From Mucilaginibacter rubeus (lineage in GTDB: Bacteria; Bacteroidota; Bacteroidia; Sphingobacteriales; Sphingobacteriaceae), in the NCBI RefSeq assembly GCF_003286415.2, contig NZ_CP043450.1:930001-994000 (forward strand): a DNA stretch of 64,000 nt, read 5' to 3'. A program made the position numbers and the translations under genes. Below are positions 36,193 to 44,962 of the stretch, in pieces (the stretch's first letter is position 1; every line of letters begins with the position of its first letter). A model generated the notes under the pieces. It did no database searches. It was not told the origin of the DNA and saw only the letters and a program-made list of their open reading frames with translations.

Positions 36193-39156
36193 CTAAATGG
36201 TTTTGAGTTTCTTAATAACTGCATCCGTTTCTTTTTTATATCCGAGTTCAGCTACTTTGTTGCTTTGAATATAGGTGATAAGATCGCCGGCATCCACCTT
36301 GCTTATTCTGGCGATGGGAAGGATCAGGTGTAGCGTACTTTGGGTTTGTTGCTGGTCAAGTAAATTGGATTTGATCGTGTTGATCAACCCATTGATATGC
36401 TTTTCTTCACCGTTCAATGCGATGATCTGCAACATTTCATAATTGTTTTTATACCGGCTGATGTTGTTTTTGTCGGTCATCAGGTCGAAGGCTACGGTTT
36501 GTATGGCGGGTGACAGCCGTTTAAACTCTGCTTCCGGCATTTCGAACAGCAGGTCGGCAACCATTTTATTGGCTCTTTCCTGGCTTAAATGCGCCAATAA
36601 CAGCGGATCGTGATCCGCATTGGCCTTGACCTGATCCAAAATGCGTGATAAATGGGTTTTTAATTCATTATCCGTATAGTCCGGCGTATTTTCCTGCCGG
36701 TATAGGGTCTTCAGCAGGATTGCATTGGTTTCCTCATTGATCACCGAAAAAGCGTTGATTATGCCTTTAAGCGGCGCGGTGTCCAGGTCAGGATATTCTT
36801 CGATCGTGCTGAAGAATTTGGCTTTCACAGCATCTTCGCCATATTGCATGATCAGTTCACTGATCCAGGTCGCCGAATCCGGGTGGGCGCAGGTCAGGCG
36901 ATAACACTCAAATAAATAAGAAACTGTTTCTTCCAGGGTGCCTTCAGGTAAATTGTGCAGGTATTTTTGCATGCCACTGCCGGGTAATCTTTTGGAGGAA
37001 AATAAGGTTTGGTTCAGATTGGTGATCCCATCAAGAATTCGCTGATCAGATTGTAAGTTTCTCGAAGCCGTTAAAATGGGATCGAGCGTATGAATGATCT
37101 GCCATTCGCTGTCCGGCGTATTGTTAATTGAAAATTGCGCGAAGTTAAATAAAGGGAAAAGTAATTGATTTTGCTCAGTTAAATTGGTTGCGAGGTATAG
37201 CCACTGTTCCTTGCTATTGTCATCATCCCAAATCCGCTGTTCTCCATTGACCAGATAGTCATGAATGATCATATCAGTATATAACAGGTCCAGTTGCCAA
37301 CCGCTTAACTCACGATCTAATTTGTCGGTCAGCTTTTTATTGTTCAGGTAACTACGGAAACTCTTGGCGGCGAGGATAAGTTGATCCGTCCCGGCGGCGC
37401 GGTAGTAGGCCTGGTATAATTCAAACTGCGGACTATCGTAAAATTTACTTTCTTCCACGGTAAAGTCATTTAAAGCGGAAGCGATGCCTTTGTCCATAAA
37501 GGACAGTTTTCGCGCCAGCGCATGATTGCTGAAGGCAACCAGGTTAGCCATGTTTTTGGTGTTGCTCACATAAAGGGCAATGTTCTTCCGCAGTTCATTT
37601 TCTAATCGGCCATAATAACTATCACTGAGTTCCGGCGCGTAAGTCAGGAAAATGTAGATATTATCCAGCAGGTTAGGTATATCGGTAGTGGTAAGTTTAT
37701 TCTTTATGGCCTTATTCAGACTAAAGAGGAAAAAATCAATAATGTTCTCTTTGATATACCCGGTTTCCTTCAATATTTCCCCAAGACCGGGAAAATCTTT
37801 AGCCTGGATTGCTGTTAATATCTTCTCCGGCAGGACATCATAATTGTCACTGTTGATCAGGATTTTTTGCAGGGTATCAAAACCCAGGTTCCTTGTACTG
37901 ACAAAGGTGGCATCTAAAAAAGCGGTATATCCATCCGGATCCTTTTCTTTGGTACTGTGATACCCTTCCGTAAGGAAGGTTTCGGGGTTCAGACAAAGCG
38001 CTTTATAATGGTTGTGCCATTCCTCGCGGATGATGAGGAATTTACAAATGGCGATCTCGTTATCTTCAGAGAACTTTTTTCCGTATTTATCTTTCATTAA
38101 TACCATTTCCAGTTGCAGGTTGTTATAAAACTGGATGATCCTGCGCGGGTTTGAGGCATATTCCTTGGCGATGATATTGATGGTGTCCGGTTTGAAACCT
38201 AATTTATTCTGGTTGTTGATCTGTGCTGCGAAATCAAATATCTCTGTCACCTTATAAGGTTTGATCCGGACGGTTACATTGAAATATTTTCGCAGAAACT
38301 CTTCACTTTCTTTTAACCCTTCTGCTTCTCCTTTAAAAATATGTTTCTTCAGTGCGTTGTCATCAACGGGGATCAGGAAAATTACATCCAGTCTGGTATC
38401 GATAAAATTCTTGGTATTGGTTAAAAGCTCGTACGCGGTTTCTTTATGGCAGCGATCAATATTGTCGATAACGATCACCAATTTATCAATATCGCCGTCT
38501 TCCTTGCCTTTAATGAAGTTGGCCATTTTCTCTATGCCGGTTTTCTTTTTAAGCGCTTTGCCGACGATCTCGTTAAAGCATTCTTCAAATTGTTCGGGAG
38601 CAAAAAAGTAAGGCTGTTGCGTGGTGACTTTATATTCATTGAACGCTTTTGAAAAAACATTGGTCAGGAAACCAAGCATGGAAAGGATGATGGCCAGTGT
38701 TATGGTACCGGAACCAGGCGTTTTGAATATCGAATACGCACCCAGAAGCAAAAGTAAAGCGATTACGATCAGTGTCAGGTAGGGCAGGTTGAACTTACGT
38801 GTGACATCGACTTCGGTGTTTTTACTCATGTAAAAGGATGACATTTTCTCTGTCTGTTCCAGTCCGAGCGCGTGCTGTACTTTCAACAGGAACATACGTC
38901 TGAACGAATCGTTAGCGTATTTCCAGGCATCGTAGATCACAAATTGAACACGCTGGTTTTTGTCCTTATCTAATTCTGTAGTTAATGTTTTAATAATGGA
39001 CGATTTACCGGAACCCCATTCACCGAAAAGCCCTATGGTCATAGGCGTGCTCTGCGGCGCGTTCAGGATCAGGTCCTTTAAAGAGTGTGCATAGGATTTG
39101 GTGTGGAGAAGATCTTTTTCATTCAGGTCCACCTCCTTATCGATGAGTAGGTTCAT
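36193..39156 (-). CDS. KAP family P-loop NTPase with membrane segments
   Basis: 987 residues from ATG 39156 (an upstream in-frame ATG at 39186 is less likely). Walker A is FGEWGSGKSS (about residues 44-53). Two transmembrane helices (LTLIVIALLLLLGAYSIF; TITLAIILSMLGFLTNVFS) lie between Walker A and Walker B, a hallmark of KAP NTPases. Walker B is KLVIVIDNIDRC (about 225-236), followed by ELLTNTKNFIDTRLDVIFLI and sensor-like NPRRIIQFYNN. The last 550 residues are helical repeats of unknown family. KAP NTPases sit in several anti-phage contexts; here the neighbour genes are a 120-residue protein and a divergent nuclease. Confidence 0.88.
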   Translation of the reverse strand: MNLLIDKEVDLNEKDLLHTKSYAHSLKDLILNAPQSTPMTIGLFGEWGSGKSSIIKTLTTELDKDKNQRVQFVIYDAWKYANDSFRRMFLLKVQHALGLEQTEKMSSFYMSKNTEVDVTRKFNLPYLTLIVIALLLLLGAYSIFKTPGSGTITLAIILSMLGFLTNVFSKAFNEYKVTTQQPYFFAPEQFEECFNEIVGKALKKKTGIEKMANFIKGKEDGDIDKLVIVIDNIDRCHKETAYELLTNTKNFIDTRLDVIFLIPVDDNALKKHIFKGEAEGLKESEEFLRKYFNVTVRIKPYKVTEIFDFAAQINNQNKLGFKPDTINIIAKEYASNPRRIIQFYNNLQLEMVLMKDKYGKKFSEDNEIAICKFLIIREEWHNHYKALCLNPETFLTEGYHSTKEKDPDGYTAFLDATFVSTRNLGFDTLQKILINSDNYDVLPEKILTAIQAKDFPGLGEILKETGYIKENIIDFFLFSLNKAIKNKLTTTDIPNLLDNIYIFLTYAPELSDSYYGRLENELRKNIALYVSNTKNMANLVAFSNHALARKLSFMDKGIASALNDFTVEESKFYDSPQFELYQAYYRAAGTDQLILAAKSFRSYLNNKKLTDKLDRELSGWQLDLLYTDMIIHDYLVNGEQRIWDDDNSKEQWLYLATNLTEQNQLLFPLFNFAQFSINNTPDSEWQIIHTLDPILTASRNLQSDQRILDGITNLNQTLFSSKRLPGSGMQKYLHNLPEGTLEETVSYLFECYRLTCAHPDSATWISELIMQYGEDAVKAKFFSTIEEYPDLDTAPLKGIINAFSVINEETNAILLKTLYRQENTPDYTDNELKTHLSRILDQVKANADHDPLLLAHLSQERANKMVADLLFEMPEAEFKRLSPAIQTVAFDLMTDKNNISRYKNNYEMLQIIALNGEEKHINGLINTIKSNLLDQQQTQSTLHLILPIARISKVDAGDLITYIQSNKVAELGYKKETDAVIKKLKTI

Positions 39157-39310
39157 AAATGTGCAGTAGGGTTTAGAAATTGGCAAAACGAATATACGAG
39201 TGTTTGACCTATTTTTGAGCAGGCTTAGTTATTGTCTTCAAAAAAATAAAGATCATTTAATGGCCTTTTCGGATATTTAAGGGATTTAATATACCAAATA
39301 AACGATCATA

Positions 39311-40177
39311 GTGGCTAAAAATACAGAGCGGGTCGCGTACCTGATTATTAATAAAGAGGACTTTAAACGTAAAGTTGCAGATCGGTTGGCCATTGGCCAG
39401 GAATTCCTGACGCGTAAGATTTCGGATTTGGACGGAAAGGATAAATGCTGGAAGGAGTTCATGGATTGGGATCATTACAATCTGGAAATGATCAAGCAAG
39501 CTTTTGAATATCCTGATAATGTTTACGGTGAAGAATACAAGCGTCATACAGGTGCTCCCGGTGCCTATTTCGGGGGATCATATACACCGCCATCCTTCGA
39601 AGAGTCGCTTGAAAACATACGCAAAGAGATGGGGTACCAGGTATCGAAGCTGAAGCGTTTTGGAGATAAGATCGAATTATTGCGGGTTAAGCCCGGTTCG
39701 ACAATTCTGGTAGAGGCATCTCAACTGGACAATTTGTTGCGCTTGCTGAAAAGGTTTCATAAGGTTGTACAGGAATTGCGTGATCGCCGGGCGGATCGGG
39801 AACCTGTTTTGATCGTCGATGAATATGATGTACAATACGTTTTAAAGGCGCTGTTGAAGCTGTATTTTAACGATGTACGACCAGAGGAGTTTTCACCAAG
39901 TCATGCGGGCGCCAACACACGGATCGACTTTGTTCTTAAGGAGGAAGGTATTGTGCTGGAAACCAAGATGACCCATGAAAGGCTAAAAGCGAAGGCGTTG
40001 GGCGAAGAATTATTAATTGATATCGGACGATATAAAAACTATCCGGATTGCACTGATCTGGTCATCTTTATATATGATAAGGGCGATCACATTATCAATA
40101 AACAAGGATTTGCAGCCGACCTGGAACAGCAATCGACTCCCGGATTTAAAGTATCAGTGGTGATTATACCGGACTAA
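39311..40177 (+). CDS. PD-(D/E)XK nuclease-like protein (DpnII/MboI-like C-domain)
   Basis: 288 residues starting at GTG 39311. The C-terminal domain has the PD-(D/E)XK residues E171 (DEYDVQY), D206 (TRIDFVL), and E217/K219 (LETKM), then the conserved run ALGEELLIDIGRYKNYPDCT and DLVIFIYDKGDHIINKQGFA. It resembles REase-like domains attached to defence proteins (recalled family: REase_DpnII-MboI). The N-terminal 165 residues include EFMDWDHYNLEMIKQAFEY and may act as a sensor or partner domain. It is divergent from the KAP gene with a 154-base gap, so a shared promoter region is likely. Confidence 0.8.
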   Translation: MAKNTERVAYLIINKEDFKRKVADRLAIGQEFLTRKISDLDGKDKCWKEFMDWDHYNLEMIKQAFEYPDNVYGEEYKRHTGAPGAYFGGSYTPPSFEESLENIRKEMGYQVSKLKRFGDKIELLRVKPGSTILVEASQLDNLLRLLKRFHKVVQELRDRRADREPVLIVDEYDVQYVLKALLKLYFNDVRPEEFSPSHAGANTRIDFVLKEEGIVLETKMTHERLKAKALGEELLIDIGRYKNYPDCTDLVIFIYDKGDHIINKQGFAADLEQQSTPGFKVSVVIIPD

Positions 40178-40200
40178 TTAAAAGTAATTTTAGGGAAAGG

Positions 40201-40653
40201 TCAGGATGATTCGCCTGGGTTAAATCCCCAACCGTTCTGATCCGTTGCGTTGAAAATGGAAAGCCGGCTTTTGTCGATAATAAGTGCCAGTTTTGATTCG
40301 CCTAACTCCGCCCAACCGATCTCAAAACAAAAATAACGGGTACTGCCGTTCTCCAGCGGTTGGCTACCAGTATAGAAGCTGCGGTCAAATCCCTGGAAAT
40401 ATAATACGACATAGTCAGCGATCCATTCGTCGCGACCGGCCAGGGCTTTTTTTAACAGTTTGTAATTTCGTTCGATAGTCCTGATAACTGCCGTGTGCTT
40501 ATCCTGAAATCCTGCCATGGCATCCAGTTTATGCCGTTCGCGGGTGGCCCGTGCGCGACATACATCATCACAATAACGCTTATCGGTGCGCCCCGAAAAT
40601 ATTTCCTTACCGCAGCTTTCGCAACGCCTTTTGGTATGGGTGTCGTTTGTCAT
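40201..40653 (-). CDS. Zinc-ribbon protein, 150 aa
   Basis: The frame is open to 40758, but ATG 40653 (MTNDTHTKRRCESCGKEIFS) is the likely start. An N-terminal four-Cys zinc ribbon (C-x2-C in RCESCG and C-x3-C in YCDDVC) is followed by a helical, then beta-rich domain (YFCFEIGWAELGESKLALII). The fold of the C-domain is not recognised. It converges on the nuclease gene, ending 23 bases from its stop, and runs away from the RadC-like gene. Confidence 0.75.
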   Translation of the reverse strand: MTNDTHTKRRCESCGKEIFSGRTDKRYCDDVCRARATRERHKLDAMAGFQDKHTAVIRTIERNYKLLKKALAGRDEWIADYVVLYFQGFDRSFYTGSQPLENGSTRYFCFEIGWAELGESKLALIIDKSRLSIFNATDQNGWGFNPGESS

Positions 40654-40752
40654 GGTTGATGCTATTATAAACGAACGCGTCCGGTTATAATTGATTGCGT
40701 TCCGGTTAATTTTTTTTCTGTCGATAGCTTTGATCCAAAAGGAGGCAGTAAC

Positions 40753-41346
40753 ATGCACATCAACATTTTAGCGGAAGAAAAATTCTCTTATTACCACCGG
40801 CATTATAATATCTCGGTGAACCAGGCGGTCAATCATAGCACTTATCTGCGGTTGGCCTGTACAGAAAACCGTAGCGGTGAATGGGAAACACAGACCATGC
40901 GCTTTTTTGAGGGCGATATCGGGCGGTTTATCGAGTCGCTGAACTCGGTGTTTCGCACGGCGGCGTATCGCACGGATCTTGATAGGAAGGGAAATTTGAC
41001 GGCATCGCCGGAGCATATAAAAGGCATCAAAAGCTGGGCTGCCAGTGAACGTCCCCGGGAGAAACTGATGGAGCAAGGCAGGGAAGTATTGAGTGATGCG
41101 GAGTTGCTGGCGATGCTGATCTGTGCTGGGCTGCCGGGCCTGACGGCAGTCGATCTGGCGGAACAGGTACTGGCGGTAGCGGGCAATGACCTGAAGCGGT
41201 TGGCCGCGTTGAAGGTGGAAGACCTGATGACCATACGGGGCATTGGACACGCGCGGGCTTTGTCGGTCATTTCGGCGATGGAGCTGGCGGTCCGACTGGC
41301 GGCGCGGGAACAGCCTGTACAGTTCTTGAAATTGATCCGGACATGA
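40753..41346 (+). CDS. RadC N-terminal domain protein lacking the JAB/MPN domain
   Basis: 197 residues. The C-terminal half (about 95-190) matches the RadC/UPF0758 helix-hairpin-helix domain: SERPREKLMEQGREVLSDAE, LLAMLICAGLPG and IRGIGHARALSVISAMELAV. The metallopeptidase-like part with its HxH...D residues, normal for RadC, is absent and the protein ends LKLIRT. The first 90 residues (HINILAEEKFSYYHRHYNIS) are an unrelated module. RadC-type proteins are common in mobile elements. The next gene starts within its stop codon (ATGA). Confidence 0.75.
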   Translation: MHINILAEEKFSYYHRHYNISVNQAVNHSTYLRLACTENRSGEWETQTMRFFEGDIGRFIESLNSVFRTAAYRTDLDRKGNLTASPEHIKGIKSWAASERPREKLMEQGREVLSDAELLAMLICAGLPGLTAVDLAEQVLAVAGNDLKRLAALKVEDLMTIRGIGHARALSVISAMELAVRLAAREQPVQFLKLIRT

Positions 41347-41684
41347 ATGTATTTATCGAACTCCAAAACGGGTTGATGGCCTGGCGGGATATGGGACATG
41401 GCCTATGGCCTTTCCGGGATTGGCCGGATAACGTCTTGATCAATTATATATCGACCTTGCAGCAGCGCTGTTGTATGGATATGCCAGTTTTCTTCCGGGC
41501 TGATTCCGGGAAGGCGCTTGTTCATTTGATCCGCTATGTCCTGGATTCGTTGCCGTCAACGGACACTTGTCGGGATGACGATCCCGCGATCTTATTGGAA
41601 ACCATCCTTTTCGCACTAATCGGCCTGCTTTATGATGAAGAACCCGGCGAACTCACCATCGAAGAAATTTTAGCAAATTATTAA
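41343..41684 (+). CDS. Hypothetical protein, 113 aa
   Basis: Starts within the stop codon region of the RadC-like gene, implying translational coupling. It contains MNVFIELQNGLMAWRDMGHG and ETILFALIGLLYDEEPGELT, ending EEILANY. It is acidic and soluble, and no family was recognised. It is the last gene before the large structured region. Confidence 0.6.
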   Translation: MNVFIELQNGLMAWRDMGHGLWPFRDWPDNVLINYISTLQQRCCMDMPVFFRADSGKALVHLIRYVLDSLPSTDTCRDDDPAILLETILFALIGLLYDEEPGELTIEEILANY

Positions 41685-41825
41685 GTCAGCGGTTACAGCC
41701 GCTCCGTTGCACTTCGCCGCTTCACCGCGTTTTCGGCAACATGGCCTCGTACCTCGGCCATTATTGCCTGTTGTTCCCTTTTTTCATTTTAATGAAGCCT
41801 GGTTAACTCATCCAATTTTTCCCCA

Positions 41826-41996
41826 CTGGCTTTTTCGCAAGCAAATTTCTGAACGGCGGCTTGCCTGCCAAGACCTGGCCCTGCGGGTTTGCTGGAAAAA
41901 AATCTTCCCTGCCGCTGCGCGGCGAGGTATTTTTTTCCGCAAAGTCTTGTCCTGCAAGCCGGCCGTGTTCAGGTGAGGGTGCTTACAAAAAGCCAG
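41826..41996. repeat. 171-nt imperfect inverted repeat forming one very long hairpin
   Basis: The region 41685-42148 has no gene. Most of it can fold on itself: outer arms CTGGCTTTTT (41826) and AAAAAGCCAG (ending 41996); next AACGGCGGCTTGC and GCAAGCCGGCCGT; then TTTGCTGGAAAAAAAT and ATTTTTTTCCGCAAAG; closing on GCCGC-TGC-GCGGC (41911-41923). A second short inverted repeat, GAGGG and CCCTC, follows at 42057-42099. Possible roles are an origin of replication or transfer, a structured RNA, or a transcription barrier; none is shown. Confidence 0.75.
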
Positions 41997-42148
41997 CGAG
42001 GCGTATGCCGAACTGCGATTGATAAGCATGACGAATATGGACGCGCAGCAAAAAAGAGGGCCGCCGGGCGGGACGGAAAACAAAGACCGCAGACCCTCAC
42101 AAGGATTAAAAATTGAATTGAGTACAAACCATTTAAAAATTAAAGATC

Positions 42149-42760
42149 ATGGAAACTAAAGATGTAAAAAAAGCAAGTGAAACAACTGCTAACACCAATA
42201 CCAACAAACCCGCTAATAACAATAACATGCGCCCGAGCATTCCGGGAAAGGAGGTCAAAAATGAACCTGCTAAAGATCAAAGCCCTGCTCAAGGTGCGCA
42301 GGCTGCGCCCGGAGTGGAGACCAACGAGGTTAAGGCCGGTTATAGCCCTGCCGAAAATCAGCAACCTGAAAACGTTACGAAACCCGCCGAAACGCAGGCC
42401 GTAGCAGCACAAGCCGAGCAGAGCAAAAAGGAAATTAAAGCCGTGCTGCAGGAACAAAATGTTCGGGGTTTGGAGGATACCGTTAAACTGGTGGAGGTTT
42501 TGGGTAAGAAGATCGCCCAAAAGAATAAGCTGAGCAATACCATTACCAATCTGGACAGTTTCATGGTTACGCAGAACGACGATAAAGACGATGTGGCCGG
42601 GGACAGCAAATTTCAGCGTTGCGAATTGACCATATCGGATGATGACGGCGAAGAATTCACCACCAAAAACCCTTTCATTATCGCCAAAGTGGTCGACATG
42701 GTAAAAGGCCTGTGTATTGAAAAACTGGCCGAGGTGGAAGCTTCTATTGTAATTCCTTAA
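42149..42760 (+). CDS. Unknown element protein with low-complexity N-terminus, 203 aa
   Basis: ATG 42149 starts a Thr/Asn/Ala/Pro-rich disordered N-terminal 90 residues (ETTANTNTNKPANNNNMRPS). The C-terminal 110 residues are ordered: LEDTVKLVEVLGKKIAQKNK, LSNTITNLDSFMVTQNDDKD and a beta segment FQRCELTISDDDGEEF, ending CIEKLAEVEASIVIP. I recall similar proteins in PRTRC-like or DUF932 clusters of Bacteroidota mobile elements but cannot assign a family. It begins a run of short genes ending with DUF932. Confidence 0.6.
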   Translation: METKDVKKASETTANTNTNKPANNNNMRPSIPGKEVKNEPAKDQSPAQGAQAAPGVETNEVKAGYSPAENQQPENVTKPAETQAVAAQAEQSKKEIKAVLQEQNVRGLEDTVKLVEVLGKKIAQKNKLSNTITNLDSFMVTQNDDKDDVAGDSKFQRCELTISDDDGEEFTTKNPFIIAKVVDMVKGLCIEKLAEVEASIVIP

Positions 42761-42831
42761 TCAGAGTGACGGCCTGTGCGCTCCGGTGTACAGGCCGTTT
42801 GTTGATGGTCGAACTACTAAAATCAAGAACC

Positions 42832-42960
42832 ATGTTAGAGTTATTTATCGAACTGACCGACCAGATTTTTTGGAGCGGTTACGCCGAACAACTGGCGAAG
42901 GAACAGCCCGCAGTTTTTCAGATGGAACTGGCGGAATTTATGAACTGCTATAATTTCTGA
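42832..42960 (+). CDS. Hypothetical small protein, 42 aa
   Basis: The frame opens at 42766, but ATG 42832 gives a compact protein (MLELFIELTDQIFWSGYAEQ, then LAKEQPAVFQMELAEFMNCY). The next gene starts 5 bases after its stop, and the run of small genes toward DUF932 supports a real gene. No family was recognised. Confidence 0.5.
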   Translation: MLELFIELTDQIFWSGYAEQLAKEQPAVFQMELAEFMNCYNF

Positions 42961-42964
42961 ACCT

Positions 42965-43132
42965 ATGGAAGATACGATCTTTTTACTGGTCAGGGTGACG
43001 ATACAGTCCAGCCACAAAACGGTGCATGATGCCATTACGGAAATTCAGCAAAAAGCAACCTGTACCATCAGCGACACCAAAAAGGTGAAGGTCAAAAAAC
43101 TGGAATTCATGGACTACAAACTCAAATCTTAA
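42965..43132 (+). CDS. Hypothetical small protein, 55 aa
   Basis: Starts MEDTIFLLVRVTIQSSHKTV and ends VKKLEFMDYKLKS; short, basic, with a beta-like start and end. It lies 5 bases after the previous gene and 5 bases before DUF932, so it is probably in the same operon. No family was recognised. Confidence 0.65.
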   Translation: MEDTIFLLVRVTIQSSHKTVHDAITEIQQKATCTISDTKKVKVKKLEFMDYKLKS

Positions 43133-43137
43133 TCATT

Positions 43138-44145
43138 ATGGAAACTTTAAGCAATCAGCATATCAAGCCCAAAGTGTGGCAGATGATCGGTAAAACGATC
43201 AATAAAAATTCGACGAGCGCCGAAGCGATACAACAGGCGGAACTGGATTTCGAGGTATTGAAGCACCCGAACACGCATATCCTGCCAAGTGGCAACCATG
43301 TCATTTCCGACAAAAGTTTTTACACGTTCCGGACGGACACCGAGGCGATTTTGGGCGATAAGATCGGCAGGGACTACAAAGTGGTACAAAATACCCATGC
43401 CTTTGATTTTTTCGACAGCATTGTCGGTGGCCGGGGCGGTATCCAGTATGAAACCGCCGGGGCGCTGGGTTATGGCGAAACGATCTTTATTACGGCCAAA
43501 CTGCCTGGACATATCCGAGTTGGGCGGGATGACCTGATCGACCAGTACCTTTTTCTGACCTCGACCCATGACGGTATGGGTTGTATTAATATCGCTTTTA
43601 CCCCGGTGCGGATTTGGTGCAGCAATACTTTAAACGCCGCTTTGAAAAATTGCAGCAATTGTATCAAAATCCGTCATACCGCCAGTGCCGAGGAAAAACT
43701 GAAAAGCGCACATACGATGTTAGGCCTGTCAGACCAGTTGGCGACTGAATTGTCGGCGATATTCAACCGCTGGACACGCGTCAAAATTACCGATCCGCAG
43801 GTGAAACGGCTGATACAACTGGCAATAGTGCCGAATAAGGAAACTTACGAAAAGCTGAAAACGGGCAAAGAGGATGAATTATCGAGCCATTACAATAATA
43901 TGGTGAGCAGCGTTTTCGATTATGCCATGACCAGCCCGACCCAGCAGGAGAATACGACCCGTGGCACGTTGTTCGGGGCGTACAACTGTATTACGGGCTA
44001 CTTTCAGAATGTTCGCAATTTCAGGGATGAGGAAAGCAAGTTTAAATCCATCATGTACGGTACAGGATTGCAAAGAGGGCAGACCGCTTTTGACCTGTGT
44101 TCGGATTTTGCCAGGCAGGGCAATGCAGCTTTAGTCCTGAATTAA
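43138..44145 (+). CDS. DUF932 family phage/plasmid-like protein
   Basis: 335 residues, normal for DUF932. Typical content includes the segment TFRTDTEAILGDKIGRDYKV, then VQNTHAFDFFDSIVGGRGGI, ALGYGETIFITAKLPGHIRV, DQYLFLTSTHDGMGCINIAF and TPVRIWCSNTLNAALKN. DUF932 proteins are common on plasmids, phages and integrative elements of Bacteroidota; their biochemical role is not settled. A hairpin terminator follows directly. Confidence 0.9.
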   Translation: METLSNQHIKPKVWQMIGKTINKNSTSAEAIQQAELDFEVLKHPNTHILPSGNHVISDKSFYTFRTDTEAILGDKIGRDYKVVQNTHAFDFFDSIVGGRGGIQYETAGALGYGETIFITAKLPGHIRVGRDDLIDQYLFLTSTHDGMGCINIAFTPVRIWCSNTLNAALKNCSNCIKIRHTASAEEKLKSAHTMLGLSDQLATELSAIFNRWTRVKITDPQVKRLIQLAIVPNKETYEKLKTGKEDELSSHYNNMVSSVFDYAMTSPTQQENTTRGTLFGAYNCITGYFQNVRNFRDEESKFKSIMYGTGLQRGQTAFDLCSDFARQGNAALVLN

Positions 44146-44150
44146 TCCGC

Positions 44151-44174
44151 AAGGGGGAGCAATCCCCCTTTATC
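44151..44174 (+). terminator. Terminator after the DUF932 gene
   Basis: Short hairpin AAGGGGG-AGCAAT-CCCCCTT followed by TATC. It lies six bases after the DUF932 stop. Confidence 0.75.
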
Positions 44175-44197
44175 ATTTACCCTCAATTTTAAAAATC

Positions 44198-44743
44198 ATG
44201 AAAACGATAGAACAATTAACCAATGTGGAGAAAGCCAAAATCATGTTCGACCTATTCCGGGACGAAATACCGGAGTTGCTGAACTATATGGAAGAAATAA
44301 ATGCCAAGATCGAAACGGATAAAGAACCATTGATCGCTGGTTGGAATAACCCCTTTTTTAATTACCAGCAATGGTTGAACCTGAGTGATCAGGTAGCCGG
44401 GGCGATTAAACGCTACGGTAAAAACCTGACCAAAAGCGGCAATGTGTTTTCCGAGCAGCTGTTTGGTGGTTATACGGCCATATTCAGCAACCATTGTATG
44501 GAGCAATACGGTTTGCACAGGGCTAAATCGCCTCGTTTTGCAGTGGCGGTTACATTGTTTTACCTGCCCTTGAAACAGTCAGAGCCGGGAGATCATCAGT
44601 ACCTCGTATTGGAAACACATGGGGGTGCAGCCTATGCGGTCATTTGTACCGATCAGGATGGCAATACGCTGGTTTTTGAACATCGAAAAGATGCCGAGGC
44701 CGAAGCTGCCGATTGTCAGGAGGGCTTGGTTGTTGAAATATAG
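44198..44743 (+). CDS. Hypothetical protein, 181 aa
   Basis: Starts MKTIEQLTNVEKAKIMFDLF. The middle holds NNPFFNYQQWLNLSDQVAGA and FGGYTAIFSNHCMEQYGLHR, and the end has YAVICTDQDGNTLVFEHRKD. It is soluble with no recognised family. It lies after the DUF932 terminator on the same strand and before a GC-rich inverted repeat. Confidence 0.65.
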   Translation: MKTIEQLTNVEKAKIMFDLFRDEIPELLNYMEEINAKIETDKEPLIAGWNNPFFNYQQWLNLSDQVAGAIKRYGKNLTKSGNVFSEQLFGGYTAIFSNHCMEQYGLHRAKSPRFAVAVTLFYLPLKQSEPGDHQYLVLETHGGAAYAVICTDQDGNTLVFEHRKDAEAEAADCQEGLVVEI

Positions 44744-44758
44744 CCGCAAAGGCCGGGT

Positions 44759-44788
44759 CGCCCGCTGTTGCTCCGCAACAGGCGGGCG
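44759..44788 (+). terminator. GC-rich hairpin, possible terminator
   Basis: Arms CGCCCGCTGTTG and CAACAGGCGGGCG (one bulge) around CTCCG. T-rich sequence follows only about 20 bases later, so the terminator role is less certain. Confidence 0.5.
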
Positions 44789-44962
44789 TTGCTCCCGCAA
44801 GTAAGGGGTTTTTAAGTTTTTTAGATCGGATCTATCTGTGTTCATTCGATATTCTGATTATAATATACCTTATGCTGCTTTTCGTAGTCTATATTCTTTG
44901 ATATCATCAAATCATCCATTACGTTAGGTTTTTAATGATTGTAAATGCTGTATGTTTTAATA

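Noticed and set aside
41808-42083. Minus-strand open frame over the long hairpin
   Set aside because: Its sequence is dictated by the inverted repeat (Arg/Lys/Ala-rich) and it is more likely to be structure than protein, although similar frames are often annotated as hypothetical proteins.
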